A stretch of 64,000 nucleotides of DNA from Devosia sp. (lineage in GTDB: Bacteria > Pseudomonadota > Alphaproteobacteria > Rhizobiales > Devosiaceae), in the NCBI RefSeq assembly GCF_014860165.1, contig NZ_JACZKG010000054.1:31007-95006 (forward strand), given 5' to 3'. Position numbers and translations under genes: made by a program. Within the stretch, counting starts at the first letter, position 1. Every line of letters begins with the position of its first letter. Below are positions 45,219 through 53,928 of the stretch, one piece after another. The notes beneath the pieces are model-generated. The model saw nothing but the letters and a program-made list of their open reading frames with translations. It was not told the origin of the DNA and ran no database searches.

Positions 45219-46198
45219 TGACGACCCAATCGGAGACCGGCTATCGGTCCGAAGCCGCGGCCCTGCCGGTCGGCACGCCGCGCCATCACATGGTGATCTT
45301 CGCCGTGCTGCTCGGCCTGCTGCTGGTGGCGCCCAGTGTGCTCTACCCGGTCTTCCTGATGAAGGTGCTGTGCTTTGCGCTGTTCGCCAGTGCGCTCAAC
45401 CTGCTGCTCGGCTTTGGCGGGCTGCTCTCCTTCGGCCACGCCGCCTTCTTTGGTTCATCGAGCTATGTTGCGGCCTATGCGGCCAAGGCCTGGGGCTTCA
45501 ATCCAGAATTCGCCATCCTGCTAGGCGTGCTGGCAGCGGCCGTGCTGGGTCTGGCCATCGGGGCATTGGCCATCCGCCGGCAAGGCATCTATTTCGCCAT
45601 GGTGACGCTGGCCTTTGCGCAGATGGTATTCTTCTTTGCCCTGCAGGCGCCGTTTACCGGCGGCGAGGACGGCATCCAGGCCGTGCCGCGCGGCAAGCTG
45701 TTCGGCTTTGTCGATCTCAGCTCCGATCTCACGCTCTATTTCGTGGTGGTGGCCATCGTGTTTGGCGCGCTGCTGCTGATCTATCGCATCATCCACTCGC
45801 CCTTCGGCCAGGTGCTCAAGGCGATCCGTGACAACGAGCCCCGCTCGATCTCGCTGGGCTACAAGGTCAACCGCTACAAGCTCGCCGTCTTCGTCATGTC
45901 CGCCGCGCTGGCGGGCCTGGCCGGGGCCACCAAGGCCATCGTGTTCCAGCTCGCCTCGCTCACCGACGTCTATTGGACCATGTCGGGTGAGGTGGTGCTG
46001 ATGACGCTATTAGGCGGCATGGGCACGGTGTTCGGGCCGTTGGTCGGCGCTGCGGTGATTGTCACCATGCAGAACTACTTCGCCGGCTTCGGCGCCTGGG
46101 TAACGGTGCTGCAGGGCGCCATCTTCGTAGTCAGCGTGCTGCTGTTCCGCGAAGGCATCGTGGGTGTGCTGGCCAAGTGGCTCAAGAAGCCACTCTAG
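45218..46198 (+). CDS. Liv-type ABC transporter permease (LivM-like)
   Basis: Second permease, 326 residues, with LLGFGGLLSFGHAAFFG, RRQGIYFAMVTLAFAQM and the coupling loop LKAIRDNEPRSISLGYKVNRYK. GGAAGGA lies 7 bases before the ATG. It is the last gene of the sigma-54 operon. A tandem duplication starts right after its stop codon. Confidence 0.91.
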   Translation: MTTQSETGYRSEAAALPVGTPRHHMVIFAVLLGLLLVAPSVLYPVFLMKVLCFALFASALNLLLGFGGLLSFGHAAFFGSSSYVAAYAAKAWGFNPEFAILLGVLAAAVLGLAIGALAIRRQGIYFAMVTLAFAQMVFFFALQAPFTGGEDGIQAVPRGKLFGFVDLSSDLTLYFVVVAIVFGALLLIYRIIHSPFGQVLKAIRDNEPRSISLGYKVNRYKLAVFVMSAALAGLAGATKAIVFQLASLTDVYWTMSGEVVLMTLLGGMGTVFGPLVGAAVIVTMQNYFAGFGAWVTVLQGAIFVVSVLLFREGIVGVLAKWLKKPL

Positions 46199-46250
46199 GC
46201 TGGTAGCGACAAGGTAACGGCGACGCTGGTAGCGACAAGGTAACGGCGAC
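46199..46250. repeat. Perfect tandem duplication of a 26-base unit
   Basis: Bases 46199-46224 and 46225-46250 are identical; each unit begins GCTGGTAGCGACAAGG and ends TAACGGCGAC. The pair begins at the base after the permease stop codon and lies between convergent genes. Each unit contains a GGTAACG element that recalls half of the operators of the neighbouring LacI regulon, but no full dyad. Confidence 0.85.
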
Positions 46251-46284
46251 CGATCTCCTCGCAGGCAGCACCACTGCTCCAGGA

Positions 46285-47319
46285 TCAAACCCGATGGCTT
46301 GGTGTCAGCTGAGTACTCTCCCGTACAAGCAGTTCCGGCACTATTGTCAGAATTCGATCCGTGGGCTTGCCCTCGAGAAGGTCAAGGATAACCCGTGCAG
46401 CCTGCTGCCCGATTTCGATCGGGAATGGATTGATGGTGGTCATGGAGGGCACGCAGATCTGACCTATGTCATAGTCGCCGAAACCGGCAACACTCATTCT
46501 GTCTGGCACCGCCACACCGCGTCTTTGGCACTCGGTCAGGGCACCAAAGGCGGATAGGTCCGAGACGCAGATGACCGCCTCGGTATCAGGCATCGTATCC
46601 AGCAGCCGTCCCATCGCGTTGGCGCCCTCGCGCATCGAGATAGGCGGGGTGCCGACGGCAATCAGGCGATCTGGAAGGAGGCCGTGGCGCTCCATCGCGT
46701 GCAGGAAGCCCAGGCGCCTGTCGGCGCCGCGCGTGTCACGGGTGGTATCGCCGCCGATGAAAGCAATCTTTCGCCTGCCCTGTTCCACCAGATGGTCGAC
46801 CAGGCGTCCCACAGCGGCGGCATTGGAGAAGCCCACCACATTGCCAATCGGGTCTTCCGGCAGGTCCCAGGTCTCGACCACGGGGATCCCCGCGTTCTCC
46901 AGCAGGCGTCGCGCGCGCGGCGTGTGCTTGCCACCCGTCACCACGATGGCCTCGGGGCGCCGTGTCAGCAGCTGCTCGATCAGCTGTTCCTCCTGCGCCG
47001 TATCGTAGTCGGTATAGCCGAGCAGAATCTGCAACCCGCTTGGCCTCAGGCCATCCGAAAGGCCACGAACCGTCTGGGCAAAGTTGGCATTGTTGATGGA
47101 TGGAATGGTGACGGCGACGAAATTGCTCTTCTGCGACCGCAGGTTCGATGCGGTGCTGTCAAAGACATAACCCAGATCTTCGGCGGCCTTGGCCACCTTC
47201 TCGCGCGTCTTGGCGCTGACCGAGGTCCCATCCTTGAGCGCCCTGCTGACCGTCATCGGCGACACGCCCGCGCGTTGCGCGACGTCCATCATGGTGGGCT
47301 GTTGTCTTGGGCCGGGCAT
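46285..47319 (-). CDS. LacI-family regulator, GntR/IdnR-like
   Basis: Repressor of 344 residues. The N-terminal helix-turn-helix PTMMDVAQRAGVSPMTVSRALK is typical of LacI proteins, followed by a type 1 periplasmic-fold ligand domain. The helix sequence and the gene context (gluconokinase, gluconate and idonate dehydrogenases) fit the gluconate/idonate repressor branch. It is probably transcribed on its own, since an operator-like dyad lies just upstream in the 84-base gap after the catabolic operon. Confidence 0.9.
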   Translation of the reverse strand: MPGPRQQPTMMDVAQRAGVSPMTVSRALKDGTSVSAKTREKVAKAAEDLGYVFDSTASNLRSQKSNFVAVTIPSINNANFAQTVRGLSDGLRPSGLQILLGYTDYDTAQEEQLIEQLLTRRPEAIVVTGGKHTPRARRLLENAGIPVVETWDLPEDPIGNVVGFSNAAAVGRLVDHLVEQGRRKIAFIGGDTTRDTRGADRRLGFLHAMERHGLLPDRLIAVGTPPISMREGANAMGRLLDTMPDTEAVICVSDLSAFGALTECQRRGVAVPDRMSVAGFGDYDIGQICVPSMTTINPFPIEIGQQAARVILDLLEGKPTDRILTIVPELLVRESTQLTPSHRV

Positions 47320-47337
47320 CAGGTTTGGGGATTCCGA

Positions 47338-47352
47338 TGGTATCGATCACCA
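47338..47352. promoter_or_regulatory. LacI/GntR-type operator before the first lacI gene
   Basis: TGGTATCGATCACCA, arms TGGT/ACCA around ATCGATC, 18 bases upstream of the regulator's start codon. Same TATCGAT core as the sites at 49914 and 53871; suggests autoregulation. Confidence 0.45.
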
Positions 47353-47403
47353 CAACAAATCAGCAAGTGACCGAACCCGCAAGTTCGGCCACCCAACTTG
47401 CGG

Positions 47404-47736
47404 CTAGAGGGCGTGGTCGCTGGCCATTGTGACATGGTGGTGGATACGTCCATCGAAGAACCGCGCCACCACCGACTCCGTTACCCTGCGGGACTCCATC
47501 CGAATCGGGCTGGCCAGCGCGCCCTGCATCGCCTCCTGGCTCGGATAGCTCACGGCGAGGATCAGCGGGAATTCCGGGGCCCCATCGTCGCGGGACTCCG
47601 AGAAGCTCAGGCGCACGGCGCTGGCGCCGGGAAACTGCTTCCACAGCGGCAGCAGCTCGTTGGTAACGGCCTCTCGAAAGGCCTCGGTCTGCCCATCGCG
47701 GACCTCGCCCTCGAACAGGGCGTAGCGGGTAATCAT
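47404..47736 (-). CDS. Small dimeric alpha-beta barrel protein of unknown function
   Basis: A 110-residue protein, ITRYALFEGEVRDGQTEAFREAV at its N-terminus and PLILAVSYPSQEAMQGALASP later, a pattern seen in EthD/Dabb/monooxygenase-like ferredoxin-fold proteins. It may act as a small isomerase or mutarotase-like helper; no active site can be assigned. Its ATG overlaps the preceding dehydrogenase stop by 4 bases, which makes it a real member of the gluconate operon. AAGGAAC lies upstream. Confidence 0.7.
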   Translation of the reverse strand: MITRYALFEGEVRDGQTEAFREAVTNELLPLWKQFPGASAVRLSFSESRDDGAPEFPLILAVSYPSQEAMQGALASPIRMESRRVTESVVARFFDGRIHHHVTMASDHAL

Positions 47737-48620
47737 GAAAACTGTTCCTTGTCTGGGCCCTTGAAAAATTCCATCAGCGCCGCCTGGTCCTCGCCGCCCA
47801 GTCCGGCCGCGGTCAGCATGCGGTGAATCTCTCCACACAGTGACGTCAACGGCATGGCGACGCCGGTCTGGCGGGCGAGTTCGCGGGCGCCATCGAGGTC
47901 CTTGACCATGTTGTCGATCCGTCCGGTGCGCCTGTAGTCGCGCGTGGCAAAGCGCGGCATGTATTCCTGCAGGATTGCACTGTCGGCGCGGCCGCCCCGA
48001 AGCGCTGCGGGGATCAGATTGGCATCAACCCCTGCCGCCTGCGCCAATGCGGTCGCCTCGGCAACCGCCAAAAAGCCCAGCCCACACAGGACCTGGTTGA
48101 TCAGCTTGGTGGCCTGCCCCGCGCCGACCGGCCCCATCCGCGTCTGGTTGGAGGCGACATTGCGCAGCACCGATTGTGCCATGGCGACATCGGCTTCTAC
48201 GCCGCCCTGCATGAGCGTGAGTTGCCCGATCGCGGCCTTGGGCGCCCCGCCGGAAAGGGGGCTGTCCACCCAGCGCAACCCGCGTCCCGCTGCATCTTCG
48301 GACAGTTGCCTGGTGGCAGCAGGATCGATCGAGGACATGTCGATGACGAGTGTGCCGGGGTCTGCACCCTCGGCAACGCCACCGGCACCGAATACCGCAA
48401 TCCTGACAATGGCCGCAGAGTTTAGACTGAGGATCACCGCCCCTGCACCGCGCGCGGCCTCTGCAGCACTGGCGGCGGCGATGGCCCCTTGCGCCACCAG
48501 CGCGGCAACCTTTTCCGGATCACGGTCATAAACCCGCAGGTTTGTACCCGATTGGGCAAGGCGGGCGCCGATGGCACCGCCCATCGCACCGGCCCCGATC
48601 AGGGCGACTGGTGTGCTCAT
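47733..48620 (-). CDS. 3-hydroxyisobutyrate dehydrogenase-family oxidoreductase
   Basis: Beta-hydroxyacid dehydrogenase of 295 residues with the NAD(P) motif ALIGAGAMGGAIGARL, the substrate motif DSPLSGGAPKAAIGQL and the catalytic lysine in GQATKLINQVLCGLG. Within a gluconate operon it may handle a sugar acid or tartronate semialdehyde; it is too short for a 6-phosphogluconate dehydrogenase. It overlaps the gluconokinase gene and the small downstream gene by 4 bases. Confidence 0.84.
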   Translation of the reverse strand: MSTPVALIGAGAMGGAIGARLAQSGTNLRVYDRDPEKVAALVAQGAIAAASAAEAARGAGAVILSLNSAAIVRIAVFGAGGVAEGADPGTLVIDMSSIDPAATRQLSEDAAGRGLRWVDSPLSGGAPKAAIGQLTLMQGGVEADVAMAQSVLRNVASNQTRMGPVGAGQATKLINQVLCGLGFLAVAEATALAQAAGVDANLIPAALRGGRADSAILQEYMPRFATRDYRRTGRIDNMVKDLDGARELARQTGVAMPLTSLCGEIHRMLTAAGLGGEDQAALMEFFKGPDKEQFS

Positions 48621-49117
48621 GATAATCCTCTCTTGAACTCGGCCAATGCGGTCGCGACCATGGTCTCGACCGGCATATCTATGGCCAATGTAAGCGCCTC
48701 TTCCGCGCCCGGGGGTTCCAGCGTCGCCAGCTGGCTGTCGAGCAGGCTGACGGGCATGTAATGGCCCGGCCGTTCGGCCATGCGCTGCGCCAGACTTGCC
48801 CGGTCTCCTGCCAGATGCACGAAGTGCAGGGGCACGCCCGATCGTGTCCGCAGGCGGTCACGATAATCACGCTTGAGCGCCGAACAACTGACAACGATCG
48901 GCCGGTCATTGGCAAGTGCCGACGCGACGGCGTCCAGCCAGGGCCAGCGGTCCGCGTCATCAAGCGGGATGCCGGCCCGCATCTTGGCGACATTGGCTTG
49001 GGGATGAAGCCGGTCGCCCTCGATAAAGCGGGCGCCCAGCCGCTCGGCCAGGGCAATCCCGACAGTGGTCTTGCCACAGCCCGATACACCCATGACCACC
49101 ACGCGCAGCTCACTCAT
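48617..49117 (-). CDS. gntK: Gluconokinase
   Basis: Phosphorylates D-gluconate to 6-phosphogluconate for the Entner-Doudoroff or pentose-phosphate pathway. The 166-residue length, P-loop MGVSGCGKTTVG and the family motifs EGDRLHPQANVAKM and CSALKRDYRDRLR identify it with confidence. Cytosolic. Overlaps both neighbours in the operon by 4 bases. Confidence 0.95.
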   Translation of the reverse strand: MSELRVVVMGVSGCGKTTVGIALAERLGARFIEGDRLHPQANVAKMRAGIPLDDADRWPWLDAVASALANDRPIVVSCSALKRDYRDRLRTRSGVPLHFVHLAGDRASLAQRMAERPGHYMPVSLLDSQLATLEPPGAEEALTLAIDMPVETMVATALAEFKRGLS

Positions 49118-49869
49118 AGCGAGGCCGTGATGCCGCCATCGACATAGAGGATATGGCCGTTGACGAAGCTGGAAGCGTCAGAGGCGAGGAAGATTGCGGC
49201 GCCGACAAGTTCATCGACATTGCCCCAGCGCCCTGCCGGTGTGCGTTTTTCCAGCCAGGCGGAGAATTGAGGATCGGCCACGAGCGCTGCATTGAGCGGC
49301 GTATCGAAATAGCCCGGTGCGATCGCATTGCATTGCAGTCCGTGCCGGGCCCAGTCGGTCGCCATGCCCTTGGTCAGGTTGCCGACGGCACCCTTGGTAG
49401 CCGTGTAGGGCGCAATTGAAGGTCGGGCCAACGCGGTCTGCACGCTGGCGATATTGATGATCTTGCCCCTGCCGCGACCGATCATGTGGCGGGCACAGGC
49501 CTGGCCGACATGGAACACGCTGGCGATGTTGGTCTGCAGCAGTTTTTCGAACGCGGCAGCGGGGAAATCCTCCAGCGGCCCGCGATGCTGCATGCCGGCA
49601 TTGTTGATCAGGATGTCTATGGCGCCGTGTTCGGCCTCGAACCGATCTACCGCTGTCCGCACCGCATCATGATCGGTCGCGTCAAAGGCCAAGGTACTCG
49701 CCCCGGGCACTTGCGCCGCTGCTGCGGCAAGCTTGTCCGCATCCCGGCCGTTGAGCACCACGCGTGCCCCGGCCGCCGCAAGCCCTTGTGCCAAGGCGAG
49801 CCCGATCCCCTGCGATGACCCGGTGACCAGCGCCCGTCGCCCTTCCAGGTTGAACAATTGAATCGACAT
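49114..49869 (-). CDS. idnO: SDR-family gluconate 5-dehydrogenase
   Basis: Short-chain dehydrogenase of 251 residues; LFNLEGRRALVTGSSQGIG opens it as in 5-keto-D-gluconate reductases, with NNAGMQHRGPLED, active-site serine in NIASVQTAL and YTATK. It interconverts 5-ketogluconate and D-gluconate. Start at 49869 (MSIQLF), with GGGGTG upstream, instead of the longer frame, which would cross the operator. First gene of the leftward operon; divergent from the dehydrogenase at 49958. Confidence 0.87.
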   Translation of the reverse strand: MSIQLFNLEGRRALVTGSSQGIGLALAQGLAAAGARVVLNGRDADKLAAAAAQVPGASTLAFDATDHDAVRTAVDRFEAEHGAIDILINNAGMQHRGPLEDFPAAAFEKLLQTNIASVFHVGQACARHMIGRGRGKIINIASVQTALARPSIAPYTATKGAVGNLTKGMATDWARHGLQCNAIAPGYFDTPLNAALVADPQFSAWLEKRTPAGRWGNVDELVGAAIFLASDASSFVNGHILYVDGGITASL

Positions 49870-49913
49870 GGCACCCCGCAGATTTCGTCTCGACAAACGC
49901 TTCGGCTTTTGTT

Positions 49914-49928
49914 TTGATATCGATAACA
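49914..49928. promoter_or_regulatory. LacI/GntR-type operator in the divergent promoter
   Basis: TTGATATCGATAACA (reverse TGTTATCGATATCAA) fits the gluconate-repressor pattern TGTTA-N4-TAACA. It lies between idnO and the 2-hydroxyacid dehydrogenase gene and can control both operons. Confidence 0.68.
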
Positions 49929-49957
49929 TTTCCTGTCAAGCGAGAACTGTAGCCACG

Positions 49958-50908
49958 ATGACAAGCAAGCCCGAGATAATGCAGATGGGTCCCTATCCAG
50001 CCTGGGACCAGGAACCGCTGGACGCCGCCTACACCGCGCACCGCTATTTCGAGGCGGGTGACAAGGCTGCGTTTCTCGCCGAATTCGGCCCCAGGGTGCG
50101 GGCCATCGCGACCCGCGGCGAACTGGGCGCCAACGCGCAGGTCATTGCCGCCTGTCCGCAACTTGAGGTCATCAGCGTCTATGGCGTGGGCTTCGATGCG
50201 GTTGACCTCGACGCCTGCCGGGCACGCGGCATCCGCGTGAGCAACACACCCGACGTGCTGACCAATGACGTGGCGGATCTGGGCATCGCCATGATGCTGG
50301 CACAGTCGCGCGGGGTTATCGGTGCGGAAACCTGGGTCAGGGATGGCTCCTGGGCCAGCAAGGGCCTCTATCCGCTGAAGCGCCGGGTCTGGGGCAGGCG
50401 AGCGGGCGTGCTGGGTCTCGGGCGCATCGGCTTTGAGGTCGCCAAGCGCCTGGCCGGCTTTGACATGGACATCGCCTATTCCGACGTCGGGGCCAAGGAC
50501 TATGCCAGCCAGTGGGAGTTCATTGCCGATCCGGTGGCGCTGGCGGCGCGCTCCGATTTCCTGTTCGTGACCCTGGCGGCGTCGGGCGCCACGCGGCACA
50601 TCGTGGGCAAGTCGGTCATCGAGGCGCTGGGCCCCGAAGGCACGCTGATCAATATCTCGCGGGCTTCCAATATCGACGAGAACGCGCTGATCGAGGCCTT
50701 GGCCTCGGGCCGGCTTGGCGCGGCGGCACTCGATGTGTTCGAGGGCGAGCCCAAGCTCGACCCGCGCTTCCTGACGCTGGACAACGTTTTGCTGCAGCCG
50801 CACCATGCCTCGGGCACGGTGGAAACCCGGCAGGCCATGGGCCAACTCGTGCGCGACAACCTGGCGGCGCATTTTGCTGGCCGCCCCCTCCTGACCCCGG
50901 TGTTCTGA
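49958..50908 (+). CDS. D-isomer-specific 2-hydroxyacid dehydrogenase (2-ketogluconate/hydroxypyruvate reductase type)
   Basis: NAD(P)H-dependent reductase of 316 residues. The Rossmann motif is GVLGLGRIGFEVAKRL, the catalytic arginine lies in INISRASNIDE, the glutamate in the following segment, and the histidine in LQPHHASGT. Relatives such as GhrB reduce 2-keto-D-gluconate to gluconate and hydroxypyruvate to glycerate. The ATG at 49958 follows the operator; an ATG at 49979 is an alternative. First gene of the rightward operon. Confidence 0.86.
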   Translation: MTSKPEIMQMGPYPAWDQEPLDAAYTAHRYFEAGDKAAFLAEFGPRVRAIATRGELGANAQVIAACPQLEVISVYGVGFDAVDLDACRARGIRVSNTPDVLTNDVADLGIAMMLAQSRGVIGAETWVRDGSWASKGLYPLKRRVWGRRAGVLGLGRIGFEVAKRLAGFDMDIAYSDVGAKDYASQWEFIADPVALAARSDFLFVTLAASGATRHIVGKSVIEALGPEGTLINISRASNIDENALIEALASGRLGAAALDVFEGEPKLDPRFLTLDNVLLQPHHASGTVETRQAMGQLVRDNLAAHFAGRPLLTPVF

Positions 50909-51939
50909 TGCAAGCTATCGTTATTCATTCCGCCAGGGACTTGCGGATCGAGGAGCGTCCCGAGGAAGCAGTCGGGCCGGGCGAAGTTGGCCTGCGGCTG
51001 GCGACGGGCGGCATTTGCGGCTCGGACCTGCATTATTTCAACCATGGCGGCTTCGGCACTGTCCGGCTGCGGGAACCAATGATCCTGGGGCACGAAGTCT
51101 CGGCCGTGGTCGAGGAGCTTGGCGAGGGCGTGACGGGCCTGGCGAAGGGGCAACTGGTTGCGGTTTCGCCATCGCGCCCCTGCGGCAGCTGCCGCTATTG
51201 CACCGAAGGCCTGCCCAACCAGTGCCTCAACATGCGCTTTTACGGCTCGGCCATGCCGTTCCCACACATTCAGGGCGCGTTCCGTCAGAAGCTGGTGGCC
51301 AAGGCCAACCAGTGTGCGGTCGCCGACGGCCTGAGTGCCGGAGAAGCGGCCACGGCGGAGCCGCTGGCGGTGACGCTGCATGCGACGCGCCGGGCTGGCG
51401 ACCTGTTCGGCAAGCGGGTGTTGGTGACCGGCTGCGGGCCGATCGGCGTGCTGTCCATCCTGGCGGCGCGCCGGGCTGGTGCTGCAGAGATCGTCGCCAC
51501 GGACCTCTCCGACTTCACGCTCTCGATCGCGCGGAAGGCCGGCGCCGATCGCACCATCAATTCGGCGAGCGAGCCGGACGCGCTCGCCGCCTATGGCACC
51601 GACAAGGGCTATTTCGACGCTTTGTACGAGTGCTCTGGCGCTGCGGTAGCCCTGGCCGGCGGCATCGGCGCGCTGCGGCCCCGCGGTATCGTGCTGCAAC
51701 TGGGGCTGGGTGGCGACATGAGCGTGCCCATGCAGACCATCACCAGCAAGGAGCTGGAAATTCGCGGCTCGTTCCGCTTTCATAGCGAGTTTGCCATCGG
51801 CGTGGAGCTGATGCGCAAGGGGCTGATTGATGTGAAGCCGCTCATCTCCCAGACCCTGCCGCTCGCCCAAAGCGTCGACGCTTTCACCCTGGCATCGGAT
51901 CGCTCGCAGGCGATGAAGGTGCAGATCGCATTTTCCTGA
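50908..51939 (+). CDS. idnD: L-idonate 5-dehydrogenase (zinc-type)
   Basis: Medium-chain zinc dehydrogenase of 343 residues. Catalytic zinc ligands are in GGICGSDLHYF and GHEVSAVVEE; the structural zinc cysteines are in PCGSCRYCTEGLPNQC; the cofactor loop is VTGCGPIGVLS. Oxidises L-idonate to 5-ketogluconate, the substrate of the divergently encoded SDR. One-base overlap with the preceding gene. A xylitol- or sorbitol-dehydrogenase role is less likely in this context. Confidence 0.9.
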   Translation: MQAIVIHSARDLRIEERPEEAVGPGEVGLRLATGGICGSDLHYFNHGGFGTVRLREPMILGHEVSAVVEELGEGVTGLAKGQLVAVSPSRPCGSCRYCTEGLPNQCLNMRFYGSAMPFPHIQGAFRQKLVAKANQCAVADGLSAGEAATAEPLAVTLHATRRAGDLFGKRVLVTGCGPIGVLSILAARRAGAAEIVATDLSDFTLSIARKAGADRTINSASEPDALAAYGTDKGYFDALYECSGAAVALAGGIGALRPRGIVLQLGLGGDMSVPMQTITSKELEIRGSFRFHSEFAIGVELMRKGLIDVKPLISQTLPLAQSVDAFTLASDRSQAMKVQIAFS

Positions 51940-51951
51940 CGGGACCAGCAC

Positions 51952-52842
51952 GTGACGGATTTTGAAGTTTTCGATGAGCGTTTCGCGCGCTTCTTCATGG
52001 AAAATGCGCCGGTCAAGCGACTGGCGACCGGCTTTGACTGGGTCGAGGGCCCGGTCTGGTTCGGCGACATGGGCTGCCTGTTGTTCTCGGACATCCCCAA
52101 CAACAAAATTCTGCGCTGGTCGCCCGATGGGGTGAGCGTGTTCCGCCAACCCTCCAACTATGCCAACGGTCACACCCGTGACCGGCAAGGGCGGCTGATA
52201 TCGTGCGAGCATGGCACCCGTCGTGTGACGCGGACGGAGTGGGATGGATCGATCACGGTCATTGCCGACAGTTTTGAGGGCAAACGCCTCAACTCGCCCA
52301 ATGACGTGGTGGTCGCAACCGACGGAGCAATCTGGTTCACCGACCCCCATTACGGCATCCAGACCGATTATGAGGGTTTCCGGGGCGAGCAGGAATTGCC
52401 CTGTAATGTCTATCGCGTTGACCCCGCCGGCGGGATCGAGGCTGTCATCACCGACATCAACTGCCCCAACGGGCTGGCCTTCAGCCCGGACGAAACCAGG
52501 CTATACGTCGCCGACACGGGGCGCATGTTCTCCCAGGATACGCGGCACATCCTGCGGTTCGACATGGTCGATGGCCGCCCGCGAAACGGTCGTCCCTTTC
52601 ACATCATCGCGGTTGGCGCCGCCGACGGCATCCGGCTCGATAGCGATGGTAATCTGTGGTCCTCCGCCGGGGACGGCGTGCGCTGCCTCTCACCGGACGG
52701 CGTACTCCTGGGTTTGGTCCGCGTGCCGGAGGGGGTGTCAAACCTGTGCTTCGGTGGCCGCGCCAAGCACCAGCTGTTCATAACGGCCACGACAAGCCTT
52801 TACAGCGTCGTGCTCAATCGCGGGGGTGCGCAACGCCCCTGA
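51952..52842 (+). CDS. SMP-30/gluconolactonase-family lactonase
   Basis: Six-bladed beta-propeller lactonase of 296 residues. The metal-ligand glutamate is in [11 protein letters not shown], the asparagine and aspartate ligands are in [10 protein letters not shown] and ADTGRMF, and [13 protein letters not shown] is typical of gluconolactonases. It opens aldono-lactones to the free acids that this cluster uses. Cytosolic, GTG start. It ends exactly where the convergent LacI gene ends. Confidence 0.9.
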   Translation: MTDFEVFDERFARFFMENAPVKRLATGFDWVEGPVWFGDMGCLLFSDIPNNKILRWSPDGVSVFRQPSNYANGHTRDRQGRLISCEHGTRRVTRTEWDGSITVIADSFEGKRLNSPNDVVVATDGAIWFTDPHYGIQTDYEGFRGEQELPCNVYRVDPAGGIEAVITDINCPNGLAFSPDETRLYVADTGRMFSQDTRHILRFDMVDGRPRNGRPFHIIAVGAADGIRLDSDGNLWSSAGDGVRCLSPDGVLLGLVRVPEGVSNLCFGGRAKHQLFITATTSLYSVVLNRGGAQRP

Positions 52843-53898
52843 TCAGATGGTTTCCCCCTCGATCAGCTTGGTCCGGACCGCGATGACCCGGCGGGTTGGT
52901 TCGCCCCTGATGCGGGCGACGAGCGCCTGGGCTGCCTGCTTGCCCAGCCCCGTCGTTGGCACGACTGTCGTGGTGAGGCGCTTGGGCAGGATGGATGCCG
53001 CCTCCATCCCGCCCCAGCCGACAATGCCGATATCCTCGGGCACGCGCAGCCCGCGCGACTGACAGAAAGCCAGCCCACCAATGGCCATTTCGTCATTGTG
53101 GAAATAGACCAGATCAAGCGCAGGCTGCCGGGCCAGCAGAATTTCAAGACCGTAGAAGCCGGCGTAGAAGCTGGGGGCGTCTTCAAGAATCTCCGTTTCG
53201 ACCAGAGGATGGCCAGCCTCCTCAAGCGCGGCGGCAAACCCTTCGAGGCGGGACTGCCCCATAACGTCCGAACGCGAGTGAGCCCCCAGATAGGCGGCGC
53301 GACGGCGGCCCTTTTGCAGAGCAAAGCGCGCCATTTCCACGCCGCAGTCATAGTGGGAGAAGCCAACCGACAGATCGATCGGGCTGGTGGTCAGGTCCCA
53401 CATTTCGACCACCGGAATGCCGCTCGTGGACAACATCTGCACAGTGCCGATGGAGTGGCTGCGACCCGCCAGGATGACGCCCGCCGGCCGCCAGCTGACG
53501 ATGTGGCGGACCCATTCTTCCTCTTCGGGCTGGGAATGGTTGCTGCATCCGATCATCATCTGGAAGCCCAGCCGCGACAATGCGCGGTCCAACCCGTCCA
53601 GCACATTGCCGAACAGTCCCGATGTGAGGCGCGGCACACACACACCGACCAGCGTCGAGGCTCTGTCTGCGGCAAAGGCGGAGGCCAGGCGGCTGGGCAC
53701 ATACCCCAGGCGCCGAGCTTCTGAGAGCACCCTCTGCGCCGTCTCTTCCGAGAAGCCGGTCCCCCCACGAAGCACCCTGCTGACCGTCATTTTCGAAACG
53801 CCGGTGAGCCGGGCGATATCGCTCAGGCCGGGCGCGCCACGCCGCTCGCCAGGCTCAATCGCCGCAAAATTGTTATCGATATCTTTTTTGCTTGACAC
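52843..53898 (-). CDS. LacI-family transcriptional regulator, second copy
   Basis: Repressor of 351 residues; helix-turn-helix GLSDIARLTGVSKMTVSRVLRGG near residue 24 and a periplasmic-fold ligand domain. The only start that covers the helix-turn-helix is a GTG at 53898, preceded by a weak ribosome-binding site, and the operator TGTTATCGATATC lies inside codons 6-9. It is divergent from the sugar ABC operon and likely controls it. The two LacI proteins of this cluster are clearly related but not recent duplicates. Confidence 0.87.
   Translation of the reverse strand: MSSKKDIDNNFAAIEPGERRGAPGLSDIARLTGVSKMTVSRVLRGGTGFSEETAQRVLSEARRLGYVPSRLASAFAADRASTLVGVCVPRLTSGLFGNVLDGLDRALSRLGFQMMIGCSNHSQPEEEEWVRHIVSWRPAGVILAGRSHSIGTVQMLSTSGIPVVEMWDLTTSPIDLSVGFSHYDCGVEMARFALQKGRRRAAYLGAHSRSDVMGQSRLEGFAAALEEAGHPLVETEILEDAPSFYAGFYGLEILLARQPALDLVYFHNDEMAIGGLAFCQSRGLRVPEDIGIVGWGGMEAASILPKRLTTTVVPTTGLGKQAAQALVARIRGEPTRRVIAVRTKLIEGETI
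53871..53883. promoter_or_regulatory. LacI/GntR-type operator inside the second lacI gene
   Basis: TGTTATCGATATC, identical in 13 bases to the reverse strand of the site at 49914. If the GTG start is right, it lies within the first codons of the regulator's own gene. Confidence 0.6.
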
Positions 53899-53928
53899 TA
53901 TTGGGCCACTGGATCAGGGTGCACTTAC

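Noticed and set aside
46199..46250. CRISPR or direct-repeat array
   Set aside because: Only two adjacent copies without spacers; a simple tandem duplication. No CRISPR-like array exists elsewhere in the window.
50500..52350. 616-codon minus-strand open frame
   Set aside because: Antisense of the idonate dehydrogenase and lactonase genes.
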